Positions 14,560 through 24,324 of a DNA stretch of 64,000 nucleotides are shown here, piece by piece; the stretch's first letter is position 1, and every line of letters starts with the position of its first letter. Position numbers and translations under genes: made by a program. This DNA comes from Viscum album (Eukaryota > Streptophyta > Magnoliopsida > Santalales > Viscaceae). The DNA lies in contig OY728130.1 of NCBI GenBank assembly GCA_963277665.1, forward strand, positions 1,364,298,393 to 1,364,362,392. Direction: 5' to 3'. Below the pieces are notes generated by a model. That model made no database searches. It was given only the letters and a program-made list of their open reading frames with translations, and was not told where the DNA came from.

Positions 14560-17500
14560 CTCCCATAAAGATCTTTCCCTTTTGTTTTCTTACCTAAAAC
14601 ATTTTTTTATATCCTGGGGAAAATAAAGCATAAAAAGGGTGAGCTCAAATGCTCAGTAAGGGTAAACATGGATAAAATTAAACAAACCAATACATTTGAA
14701 CTTAAAGACATGAACATAAAATTTAAACATCAAAATCTTGAGTTGTGAAATAAATCTTGGCAGTACATAAGGCATAGATCATAAAGGAACATAAATCATC
14801 ATAAAATAGCATGGGAATAAGACATTTAATTGTGGAAAACCATTAAACACATGTTATGGTTTCCATAGTAGCCAATGCATTGTTTCCAAGACCATCATAG
14901 TGGACAATGTCCATTACTGAACCGGGTTTACAAGTCGTTCCTGCCCTGTATTACTGAATCAGATTCACTTATCATTCCAGCCATGTCTATCTCTTGAGAT
15001 ATAAATCTTTACCCAATTCATTGGAGGGTGATATAGGTCCCAACCATCTCATAATGAAACTATTCTTATGTGTTCAAAAAAATAAATATAAATCATTCAT
15101 AACAACCCAAGGAATAAAATGGGTTTCATAAAAATCATCTCATCATAACATAATCCATATAAAAAAATTGATATCATTTAATCATAATAAAAATCAAACC
15201 ATGTAAATAATAGAGACATTATACTTGAAACATAAACATATTAAATAATGTCATCTTATATGGAAAATAGTTTTGATAAAACACTTTAATTGAATTCTTA
15301 ATGAAAATATCCTTTCTTCTTCAAAATCATTTTCTTTTCTCAAAATGCCATGAAATTTTACATGAAAATGATTTTGTTTAAAATAATAATGAAATATTTT
15401 AGAGGTAGAGTCATGTAAATATAGAATTATAAAACTGTAAAAATCCATTAATGTCATATAAGTTAAAAAAACATTCTCCTCGTACTTTTGCTGGAAAAGA
15501 CAAAAAGTACATCGTATGGTAAACAAAAGAAAGATTCCTTCCATTCATCATAGTAAAAGTAAAAAAAGGGGTTAACATGACTTTAATAAAACATGGAATA
15601 ATAGTAAACATTTTATGATTTTTTTTGAAAACATGGACATTGATGATAAATATAACCCCAGTAAATACTTACGAATAAACAATCTCAGATAAGAATGAGA
15701 TTGGAATAATTATCCCTTAACTTATGTCCAATTTCTTCTGTATGTGTCTGAGAATCTTGTATAGTGAATTTAAACATATTATTAACTTGTAAATGAATCA
15801 TAATAATATTTATGATATCATATATGATTCACTTATGACTTTATATTACGAGTTCATTTGTCAATTCCATGTTAAAGTAGCGTTTTGTGTAAAATCGTTT
15901 CATTTATCGTCCGTGTTTTGACTTGTAATTATTCATATGATTACATAGATCATGATTACTTAATTCCAGAATGTTTAACATGATTTATATATATTCATAA
16001 TATAATAGATCGATAAATTTAATGAAATACACCGTTCATGGAGATTGTAGGTCGTACGTACGCATGAACGCTATTTTCCTTTCCTTATTTACTTGAATGG
16101 AAGTAAGTAGATGAAATATATATATATATATATACATACATAAAGTACCATTATTATGTCATATATTTCATTATTATTCAATATATATTTTATAATATTT
16201 CTTTAATGGTTAACATGAAGAATAAATCTCATCGCATCGTGGAGACGGTAATCCGTACGTACGCACGAGTGATGATATTGTTCCCATAGTTATTTAATGG
16301 TATTGGAGTGGATTGCAGAATATCTAATAATTAGTGTCATGTTATAATAATCATATATAGTCATTATTTACACCATTATACCCATCCAAGTAATATAGCG
16401 GTGGAAAACAGATTACACCACGTTGTGGAGACGGTATTCCGTACGTACGCACACACGGTGATTTTGTTTTCCATAGGATGGATATAAGGTGAAATAGAAT
16501 TTTTTCCTATTTAAAATAACATATCAGTATATTATTGATACTGATGTTATTACTTTATTATGAAACAAATAAAAAAGATGAAGTATAAGGAGAAATAAAT
16601 TTTAAAGAATCAGTAAAGGATATTACCTCTTCTTCGGCGCGCCTCCTCTAAACCTCCTCTTAAGGAACTATAGTTGGTATTTGAAGAATATAAGGACCTA
16701 TAGTATGTTTCTATAGAAGTGGAGAAAAGAAATTGATAGGTTTTGGCTGATCTTGAAGGCTCCAAATGTATTAATGAGGTGAGGGAGGAGGTGCCCTTCT
16801 ATAAGAGAGGAGTGGGGTACTTTTGGAAACCTCAAAAATATTAATTTATAATAAATTTATACCCCGCTTAAAAACCGCAAAAAATGACTCAATTTGAATA
16901 TGATATTAGATAGGGTTGTAATCTCATCATCAAATAAAATTTAGACATTTTGGGAAATTATTTTAAACCATATCATTTTGATTTATCCTTATTTAATATT
17001 TTTAATCTTATTTGTGGTAATAATATTCTAAATTTTAAAATGTTATAAATACTTACTTATGTGTTGTTAATTGTCTATAATTATATACATTATAAAATTT
17101 TAGACCATATAATTTTCAATATTTAATTTTTAAATATTTTTGTGATTTTTAAACAATTTAATAATATGGTATTTCTAAATAATGTCAATAGTGTCAATTT
17201 TGACACTATTCATTTATTTGAATTTAAATAAAATCTAAAAAAGGATATGTTCGAAAAAAAATATGAAATAAATTCATAAAATGTCATATTTATCTATAAA
17301 ATTAGTGGATCACATTAATTATTTTATATAATATTTATCTTAATATTTTTAAAACCATTTATTTGATATTTTTCTTAATAAAATAATTACTACAACATGT
17401 TTGTATAATTACTTAATATAATTATTTATTGCATAAAAAATAAAAATAAAATACTATGATGAAGATAATTCTAATATCTTTCATAATAATAATTTTAGTT

Positions 17501-19005
17501 TAATTTATCTTCTAAAACAACCAACTTTTAAAATGGTATCCTTATTAAAGTATGAAGGTGACAACTTTGACATCATTTAAAATAAAATAATATAAATGTC
17601 ATAGTCTATTTTCTAAGGCTCCAGTCCACAAGTCAACACATCGATGATTAGGGTATATATATACTCGACCAATAATATTTGGTCAATTTTCTGGCCCTTT
17701 TGATGGGTATTATTATTTTAATAAAAACTATATTATTGATTTTTCACTAAATAAATAATTTCTGCATCATTAATGTATAAACTTTTTAGGTAATTATATA
17801 TTTCTTAAAAATTACAAATAAATTGCCATAATAAAGAAAAAATAGATTTAAAATGGGTATTTATAATTGAATTAAAATTCTGTATAACCTTATAATAAAA
17901 ATAATTTAATTATTAATGTTTGAGTGAGACGTATTTCACTTTCTTTTAAATAAAATAAATTAAAAGTCTTAATCACATACAAGTGGGTTCTAATACATTC
18001 CATTTCAACCCAAGTATGTTTTAGGACGAAATATAATCATCCAAATATATTAATACAAGTGTTTGGGTAATTTTATAATATTATTTTTACCTTTAATTAC
18101 CAGATTTACCTTTAACTCTCGTAAATAAAATTTGCCATAGTTACTATTCATAATGTCCAAATATAAAAAGTAGCGTATTGAAATAATTCGGAACCACTGA
18201 TTCCAAATATGGAATCCATTTTACCAAATTCAATACACAGAAGGGGCAATATTTAATTTAAAATTAATCCTGCTATTGAGAAAATGGGTTTTAAAAGTTA
18301 AAACATTACAAAAGATTGAAATGATTTTACCTATGAATTCAATGTAAAATTAATGATAATGAAATAAATTTTATTAAATGGTAAAAATTTATTCTATTTA
18401 TACTTTACAACCATTCAATATTATAATTTAACCATATAAATTATCTTGATGAAAAAAGTTGTTTTTAATTAGAATTTTGCATATTTTTACTATTCATCAA
18501 AATATGAAAGTTATCAGAAAAATATTAAAAATTTATCCAAAGTAGATTGTTATATCCTTATTGAAATTAATAAGTTTATTTTTTTTCAAATTGAACTTAT
18601 AAATGTGTCAAATATAGATTTAAAGTGGGTGCGCCATCAAAAGGTGGCAAAACTGTAATTTTTGAAAAATACTTATTTTACCCGAAAAAATTATTTTGTT
18701 CTCAAACCACGTTAAAGATAATGCTTAAGATGAATGATAATGTTAGAAAATTAAAAATGTAGTTTGTAATACTCATAATGGCTAGTTCATAATAATATAT
18801 ATTTGTTTAGTGAAACTCGGTATTGCGTACAACACATGTTATTGAGAAGGTCACTCTTGCGTTTAACATAAGCCAAGAATAGAGTTTCGTATACTAAAAG
18901 CTAATATGGTGTTGTGTATAGTGCAAACTAATCATGGTGTAGTGTACAACATAAGACATCAAATAAATTAAAAATAATATTTCTCATAAAATCTCGGGGT
19001 GTTAC
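14560..19005 (-). mobile_element. LTR-like block 2, Del/Tekay-type, minus strand
   Basis: The right boundary is clear: on the minus strand the sequence begins TGTAACACCCCGAG at 19,005, directly preceded by a polypurine tract (19,006-19,022). About 14,637-14,665, read on the minus strand, gives CTTACTGAGCATTTGAGCTC, a motif that I associate with the R/U5 part of Del-type LTRs. No credible gene lies inside. The left edge is not resolved; homology to the old Ty3-type element stops near 14.28 kb. Three sub-repeats at 16,040-16,460 match block 1. The block seems to hold extra sequence in 17-18.9 kb relative to block 1. Confidence 0.5.
16040..16465. repeat. Three CGTACGTACG-centred sub-repeats
   Basis: The palindromic core CGTACGTACG occurs at 16,053, 16,254 and 16,440 (spacing 201 and 186 bp). 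The second and third copies share the left context GGAGACGGTA(A/T)TCCGTACG. They are the better preserved counterparts of the boxes at 1.2-1.8 kb. Confidence 0.7.
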
Positions 19006-19022
19006 ATTCTACCCCCCTTAAA
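19006..19022 (-). other. Polypurine tract of a Del/Tekay-type element
   Basis: On the minus strand this reads TTTAAGGGGGGTAGAA and abuts the TGTAACACC LTR start. An A/T-rich AATTTTGAGGGCGAAATT-like segment lies just upstream of it (19,023-19,042). This arrangement is the standard 3' end of Del/Tekay internal regions. Confidence 0.65.
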
Positions 19023-19411
19023 ATTAATTTCGCCCTCAAAATTTGTCGGGGTTTTAAATCGTTTACTACTTGAAAGTTTCTTTCATAGAAACCCACATCG
19101 TAAAAAGGAATACTAAAACTTAATTTTAAAAAGAAAATTTAGAAACATAACGGTCTCCCAAAGTAAATCAGCACTGGGTTTCCACATAGGAGAATATAGG
19201 TGAAAATATTGATATGGAAGAGAAATCTAACCATCATGTTCTGATAAATAGTGGTAGAGAACATGGCTATGAAAAATCCAACAATCACAAACTGATAAAT
19301 TGGTACTGATCTAAGGTACCATCTGATTCATCAGATATGAGGGTACTAGGACAACATTTTTTGTGTTCAAGATCATTTCCCAAAAGATGCTGAATTTTTT
19401 CATAAGGATAT
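19023..19411 (-). other. Truncated 3' internal end of the Del-like element
   Basis: After the polypurine tract (minus strand) there is the recognisable terminal segment of such an element, but I find no open chromodomain/integrase frame. The segment is cut at 19,411 by insertion of LTR-A. Confidence 0.4.
19407..19411. other. Left target-site duplication of the three-LTR element
   Basis: GATAT immediately precedes LTR-A. GATAA follows LTR-C at 52,169-52,173. Four of five bases agree, as expected for a 5-bp duplication with one later substitution. Confidence 0.6.
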
Positions 19412-19542
19412 TGTTGACGCTCCTTTCGTCACAGAATCTAAAGATCGGAAAAGGGGAATATCTGAGCTCAAAGTGATTCAACCTTTGAAGAAAACATCAA
19501 AAATCAACAATGGCATGAACAAAGGATCAAAAGAAACTTCAC

Positions 19543-20050
19543 CGCGCAAGTTATATCACTGTCGCGCAAGTACACTTGCGCGACGCCCTTGGTCGCGCAA
19601 GTGACTTGCGCGACCTAAGTGATAATCGCCCGGTAACCGCCCGAGGTCTTCTCCTGCCTATAAATAGTCCCTGTGGGCCCCCCATTCGAGAGGATCTTTT
19701 TCCAGAAACTCGGATTGAAGCTCCCGACACCCAAGTCTCTTCTCAAAGCTTCTGGAACACTTCTAAAGGTAATTTCTTACCTAGAACGGAAGATTTAAAG
19801 AGAAGAAAGAAGGCCTAAGTGTTGAAACTCATCAACACTTGCGCGCCGCCTTATTCCTTCAATAGAACTTGCGCGTCCCTTTTCTAGAAGAACCATAAGA
19901 TGATTCTAAAGGGATTTATAAAGAGTCGCTCAAATATTCTAATGATGTTTGAGAATCGCGCAAGTACCCCTCATGTCGCGCAAGTATACTTGCGCGACCA
20001 ATACTTGCGCGCCATCGCAATACTTGCGCGCCTTTCATGACTTGCGCGCC
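19543..20050. repeat. CGCGCAAG/CTTGCGCG motif cluster in LTR-A
   Basis: About a dozen copies of the 8-mer CGCGCAAG or its complement, often back to back as in CGCGCAAGTGACTTGCGCG. They lie on both sides of the TATA box. The motif is strikingly GC- and CpG-rich in an AT-rich region. Several copies in this cluster have C-to-T or G-to-A changes in LTR-B and LTR-C. Confidence 0.8.
19659..19667 (+). promoter_or_regulatory. TATA box, LTR-A promoter
   Basis: TATAAATAG in the context CTGCCTATAAATAGTCCCTG, 247 bp into the LTR. Identically placed boxes occur in LTR-B and LTR-C. Confidence 0.75.
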
Positions 20051-20284
20051 CCTACATTTTTGGATGCCTATCTTGCCCATTTTACCCCTCTTAAGCCATC
20101 ACACCTTTCCTTTTCAAGATTCATTCTTCAAGACACTCTTCAAATCCATTTATGGAATGATTTCTTGATCTGACTTCCTTATCTGAAAGGAATTCTGTGG
20201 AATATCTCTCAAAACCTAGTGATTTAAATATCCTTATCTCAGAAATATGGAGAGTTCATTCATTCAACCTTATACTTTAAGATG

Positions 20285-20800
20285 AGAGAATCCTTAACTT
20301 GGGTCTCCTTTTCAGGAATAATCCCCAGTTATAAGTCCTTTAACTTGGGCATCTTCCTCAGGAGTAAGTCCCAAATTCTTAAAGTTCCCAAACTTGGGCA
20401 TCCTCCTCAGGAGTAAGCCCGAAACCGTAATTCCTTAACTTGGGAATCCTCCTCAGGAGTAAGACCCAATCTCAAATATGGGCATCCTCCTCAGGAGTAA
20501 GCCCCAAACCTTATTCCCTAACCTGGGTCTTCTTTTCAGTAATAAGACCCAGTCATAATCATGAGCTTCTTTTCATGAGTAAGATCCAAGTCCCCTAACC
20601 TGGGTCTCCTTTTCAGGAAAAAGTCCCAGTCATAATCTTGGTTTTCCTTTTGAGTAGTAAGCCCCAAGTCCCATAATTTCTCTTTAACCAGTCCTAATTT
20701 ACATTTGATCTGGGATTCCTTCTTAGGAGTAAAACCCAGTTATCAATCCTCTCCTAATTTGGGTTTCCTCTTCAGGAATAAGTCCCAAGTTAGAGTATTC
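20285..20800 (+). repeat. Hairpin-forming tandem array in LTR-A
   Basis: About a dozen degenerate units of roughly 35-45 bp. The best ones read CTTGGGCATCCTCCTCAGG then AGTAAGCCCCAA. Each unit is self-complementary: TTGGGC pairs with GCCCAA-like bases and CTCCT with AGGAG. The array lies downstream of the TATA box, so it would be in the 5' leader of the transcript. Confidence 0.75.
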
Positions 20801-21685
20801 AAATCTCCATGAAGCACATATACCTTTATGGACCCTGTTCTTGGATTTTCTCCCTAAAGTAAATCCTCTGGGCAGTCATACATACATAAGCCCCAAACCA
20901 TTTCTTATGATTGCATCTTTCATTGAACAATTGTCTAAATTTTACTAATACCTCTTGTTTCTCACACCGAGCATGACTCACGTGAGCTTAGAGTGTAAAA
21001 TTAATTGTGACATCCTGCTTTGAGCCATCAATCATAAACATCATACCCTTATTCGAACTACGTGGGTTCTGATTCTTTTTTCAAAACAAAGGATACGTAG
21101 GTAGCCCATCTATGGGTTCGATCCCAACTATGAAGTAATTCGTTGTCCTTCTGAATGACGATAAACTTCAAGTGCCCCACTGAGTGGCTTTAAAACCAGC
21201 CTGGTCATCATAATGACCAAGAGACTTTTATATAAATGTTTTGAAGGATACCATTGACCAAGAATCTCTAAATAGATACAGATGATTCCCTATTGATGAA
21301 GAACCTCGAATACATATAAAAGATTCTATAAATTTCTTACATATTTAATCATTGATTGTTAAACTGAAGGAAATATCATTTTATACTTGGTAATGTAATA
21401 AGGATTCACGAACATAACTTAAATCTATAAAGAGAGTCCCGGAGTAGACAATAATTCCACTCAAAAAGGTGTGATGAGTCTGACCTCCCATCCTCTCAAC
21501 CAATGAAAATTCCTAAGCCTCATTATCCCACAAGATAATGAGTGCCTACCTTTGGAAAGTAGGTCCAAAAAGATGTGGAATCATTGGATGTTTTCGGTTC
21601 TACGAACAAACCCGTTAGAAACCGATCGGAACGTTTGAATCTCCCATCCAGGAGGTCATCCCCGGATTTCGTGTGAAACAAAAAA

Positions 21686-21702
21686 TGGTGAACCCGACGT
21701 GA
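21686..21702 (+). other. Primer-binding site after LTR-A
   Basis: TGGTGAACCCGACGTGA, five bases after the LTR end. It begins with the TGG expected for pairing to a tRNA CCA end. The tRNA is not identified. Confidence 0.65.
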
Positions 21703-21784
21703 AATACTTGCGCGGAGAGGAATACTTGCGCGGCGAGAGCTCGAGAAATTCGGGATTAGATGCTACACACGGCCAAAAGCCACG

Positions 21785-21792
21785 TATTTATA
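21785..21792 (-). promoter_or_regulatory. Antisense TATA box, first copy
   Basis: On the minus strand GGCCTATAAATACGTGG. It matches the antisense box at 49,814-49,821 that lies upstream of the PMD gene. Here the gene is deleted, so this promoter would read into LTR-A. Confidence 0.5.
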
Positions 21793-21953
21793 GGCCAGGA
21801 GGCCTATCTGCGCGCCGTACCCAGTGCGCTTAAGGCCTGCGCGGAGAGAACTTGCGTGCCGCCCTCTATGCCTTGAAGACCTGTGCGCCCCTTTTCCTCT
21901 GGATGGATTTGATTTCCTCAGAGTCAAATCCTCATTTCTCTCCGGATCCAACT

Positions 21954-21968
21954 CTGAGGGGGGACTTT
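21954..21968 (+). other. Polypurine tract before LTR-B
   Basis: CTGAGGGGGGACTTT directly precedes the TGTTGACG start of LTR-B. The same sequence precedes LTR-C. Confidence 0.75.
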
Positions 21969-22098
21969 TGTTGACGCTCCTTTCGTCACAGAATCTAATG
22001 ATCGGAAAAGGGGAATATCTGAGCTCAAAGTGATTCAACCTTTGAAGAAAACATCAAAAATCGACAAAGGAATGAACAAAGGATCAAAAGAAACTTCA

Positions 22099-22610
22099 CC
22101 GCGCAAGTTATATCACTGTCGCGCAAGTACACTTGCGCGACGCCCTTGGTCGCGCAAGTGACTTGCGCGACCTAAGTGATAACCGCCCGGTAACCGCCCG
22201 GGGTCTTCTCCTGCCTATAAATAGACCCTGTGGGCCCCCCATTTGAGAGTATCCTTTTCCAGAAACTCGGATTGAAGCTCCTGATGCCCAAGTCTCTTCT
22301 CAAAGCTTCCGAAACACTTCTAAAGGTAATTTCTTACCTAGAAAGGAAGATTTAAAGAGAAGAAGGAAGGCCTAAGTGTTAAAACTCATCAACACTTTCG
22401 CGCTGCATGATTCCTTTAATAAAACTTGCGCGTCCCTTTTCTGGAAGAACCTCAAGAAGATTATAATGGGATTTATAAAGAGTCGCTCAAATATTCTAAT
22501 GATGTTTGAGAATCGCGCAAGTACCCCTCATGTCGCGCAAGTATACATGCGCGACCAATACTTGCGCGCTGCCGCAATACTTGCGCGCCTTTCAAGACTT
22601 GCGCGCCCCT
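22099..22610. repeat. CGCGCAAG motif cluster in LTR-B
   Basis: Same arrangement as in LTR-A, on both sides of the TATA box. Some copies are altered, for example CATGCGCG near 22,546. Confidence 0.75.
22216..22224 (+). promoter_or_regulatory. TATA box, LTR-B promoter (drives gag-protease)
   Basis: TATAAATAG in the context CCTGCCTATAAATAGACCC. This is the promoter upstream of the gag-protease body. Confidence 0.75.
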
Positions 22611-22849
22611 ACGTTTTTGGGTGCCTATCTTGCCCATTTTACCCCTCTTAAGCCATCACACCTTTCCTTTTCAAGATTCAGTCTTCAAGACTCTCTTCAA
22701 AGCCATTTATGGCATGATTTCTTGATTTTACTTCCTTATCTGAAAGGAATTCTGTGGAATATCTCTCAAAACCTAGTGATTTAAATATCCTTATGTCACT
22801 AAATATGGAGAGTTCATTCATTCAACCTTATCCTTTAAGATGAGAGAAT

Positions 22850-23395
22850 CCTTAACTTGGGTCTCCTTTTCAGGAATAATCCCCAGTTATAAGTCCTTTA
22901 ACTTGGGCATCTTCCTCAAGAGTAAGTCCCAAATTCTTAAAGCTCCCAAACTTGGGCATCCTCCTCAGGAGTAAGCCCCAAACCTTAATTCATTAACTTG
23001 GGCATCCTCCTCAGGAGTAAGCCCCAAACCTTAATTCCTTAACTTGGGCATCCTCCTCAGGAGTAAGCCCCAATCGCAAATATGGGCATCCTCCTCAAGA
23101 GTAAGCCCCAAACCATAATCCCTAACCTGGGTCTCCTTTTGAGGAATAAGACCCAGTCATAATCATGGGCTTCTTTTCAGGAGTATGCTCCAAGTCCCCT
23201 AACCTGGGTCTCCTTTTCAAGAATAAGTCACAATCATAATCTTGGGTTTCCTTTTCAGGAGTAAGCCCCAAGTCCCCTAATTTCTATTTAACCAGTACTA
23301 ATTTACGTTTGATCTGGGATTCCTTCTTAGGAGTAAAACCCAGTTATCAATCCTCTCCTAATTTGGGTTTCCTCTTCAGGAATAAGTCCCATGTT
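22850..23395 (+). repeat. Hairpin-forming tandem array in LTR-B
   Basis: Same unit as in LTR-A with about two extra copies around 22,950-23,080, where three successive units are nearly identical. This indicates recent expansion by unequal exchange or replication slippage. Confidence 0.75.
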
Positions 23396-24289
23396 AGCGT
23401 ATTCAAATCCCCATGAAGCACATATACCTTTATGGACCTTGTTCCTGGATTTTCTCCCTAAAGTAAATCCTCTGGGCAGTCATACATACATAAGCCCCAA
23501 ACCATTTCTTATGATTGCATCTTTCATGGTACAATTGTCTAAATTTTACTAATTCCTCTTATTTCTCACACCGAGCATGACTCACGTGAGCTTAGAGTGT
23601 AAAAGTAATTGTGACATCCTGCTTTGAGCCATCAATCATAAACATCATACCCTTATTCTAACTACGTGGGTTCTGATTCCTTTTTAAAAACAAAGGTTAC
23701 GTAGGTATCCCATCTATGGGTTCGATCCCAACTCTGAAGTAATTCATTGTCCTTCTGAATGACGATAAACTTCAAGTGCCCCACTGAGTGGCTTTAAAAC
23801 CAGCCTGGTCATCATAATGACCAAGACACTTTTATATAAATGTTTTGAAGGATACCATTGACCAAGAATCTCTAAATAGATACAGATGATTCTCTATTGA
23901 TGAAGAACCTCGAATACATATAAAAGATTCTCTAAATTTCTTACATATTTAATCATTGATTGTTAAACTGAAGGAAATCTCATTTTATACTTGGTAATGT
24001 AATAAGGATTCACGAACATAACTTAAATCTATAAAGAGAGTCCCGGAGTAGACAATAATTCCCCTCAAAAAGGTGTGATGAGTCTGACATCCCATCCTCT
24101 CAACCAATGCAAATTCCTAAGCCTCATTAGCCCACAAGATAATGAGCGCCTACCTTTGGAAGGTAGGTCCAAACGGATGTGGAATCATTGGATGTTTCCG
24201 GTTCTACGAACAAACCCGTTAGAAACCGATCGGAATGTTTGAATCTCCCATCCACGAGTTCATCCCCGGATTCCTTGCGAAACAAAAAA

Positions 24290-24310
24290 TAGTGAACCCG
24301 ACGTGAATCC
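24290..24310 (+). other. Primer-binding site after LTR-B, mutated
   Basis: TAGTGAACCCGACGTGAATC: the leading TGG is changed to TAG (a G-to-A change) relative to the copy after LTR-A, which would weaken pairing with the CCA end of the primer tRNA. Confidence 0.6.
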
Positions 24311-24324
24311 TTAAGCAAGTTAAA

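Larger units (their letters stand above)
19412..21680 (+). repeat. LTR-A
   Basis: Starts TGTTGACGCTCCTTTCGTC and ends GTGTGAAACA. The ends are set by comparing the three copies: they agree up to AAACA, then A and B continue into AAAAAT(G/A)GTGAACC (primer site) while C continues into flanking DNA. Length 2,269 bp. Contains the TATA box, the CGCGCAAG motif clusters, the hairpin array and the ACTACGTGG...GGATACGTAGG box. Confidence 0.9.
21681..21968 (+). other. Residual internal region between LTR-A and LTR-B
   Basis: It holds only the start of an internal region (primer site 21,686-21,702) joined near 21,703 to the last 265 bp or so of an internal region, matching 49,735-49,997. It keeps the antisense TATA box (21,785-21,792) and the polypurine tract (21,954-21,968). 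Everything between, including gag-protease and the PMD gene, is missing. The join lies in a short A-rich stretch. Confidence 0.8.
21969..24284 (+). repeat. LTR-B
   Basis: TGTTGACGCTCC to GCGAAACA, 2,316 bp. It is slightly longer than LTR-A and LTR-C mainly because the hairpin array (about 22,850-23,390) has extra units. By eye it is closely similar to LTR-A and LTR-C, with scattered substitutions, many C/T or G/A. It is shared as the 3' LTR of the shrunken A-B unit and the 5' LTR of the B-C unit. Confidence 0.9.

Noticed and set aside
19543..20050. CRISPR-like or phage-like repeat array
   Set aside because: Repeats are short, of variable spacing and on both strands, and the context is a plant LTR; no spacer structure.
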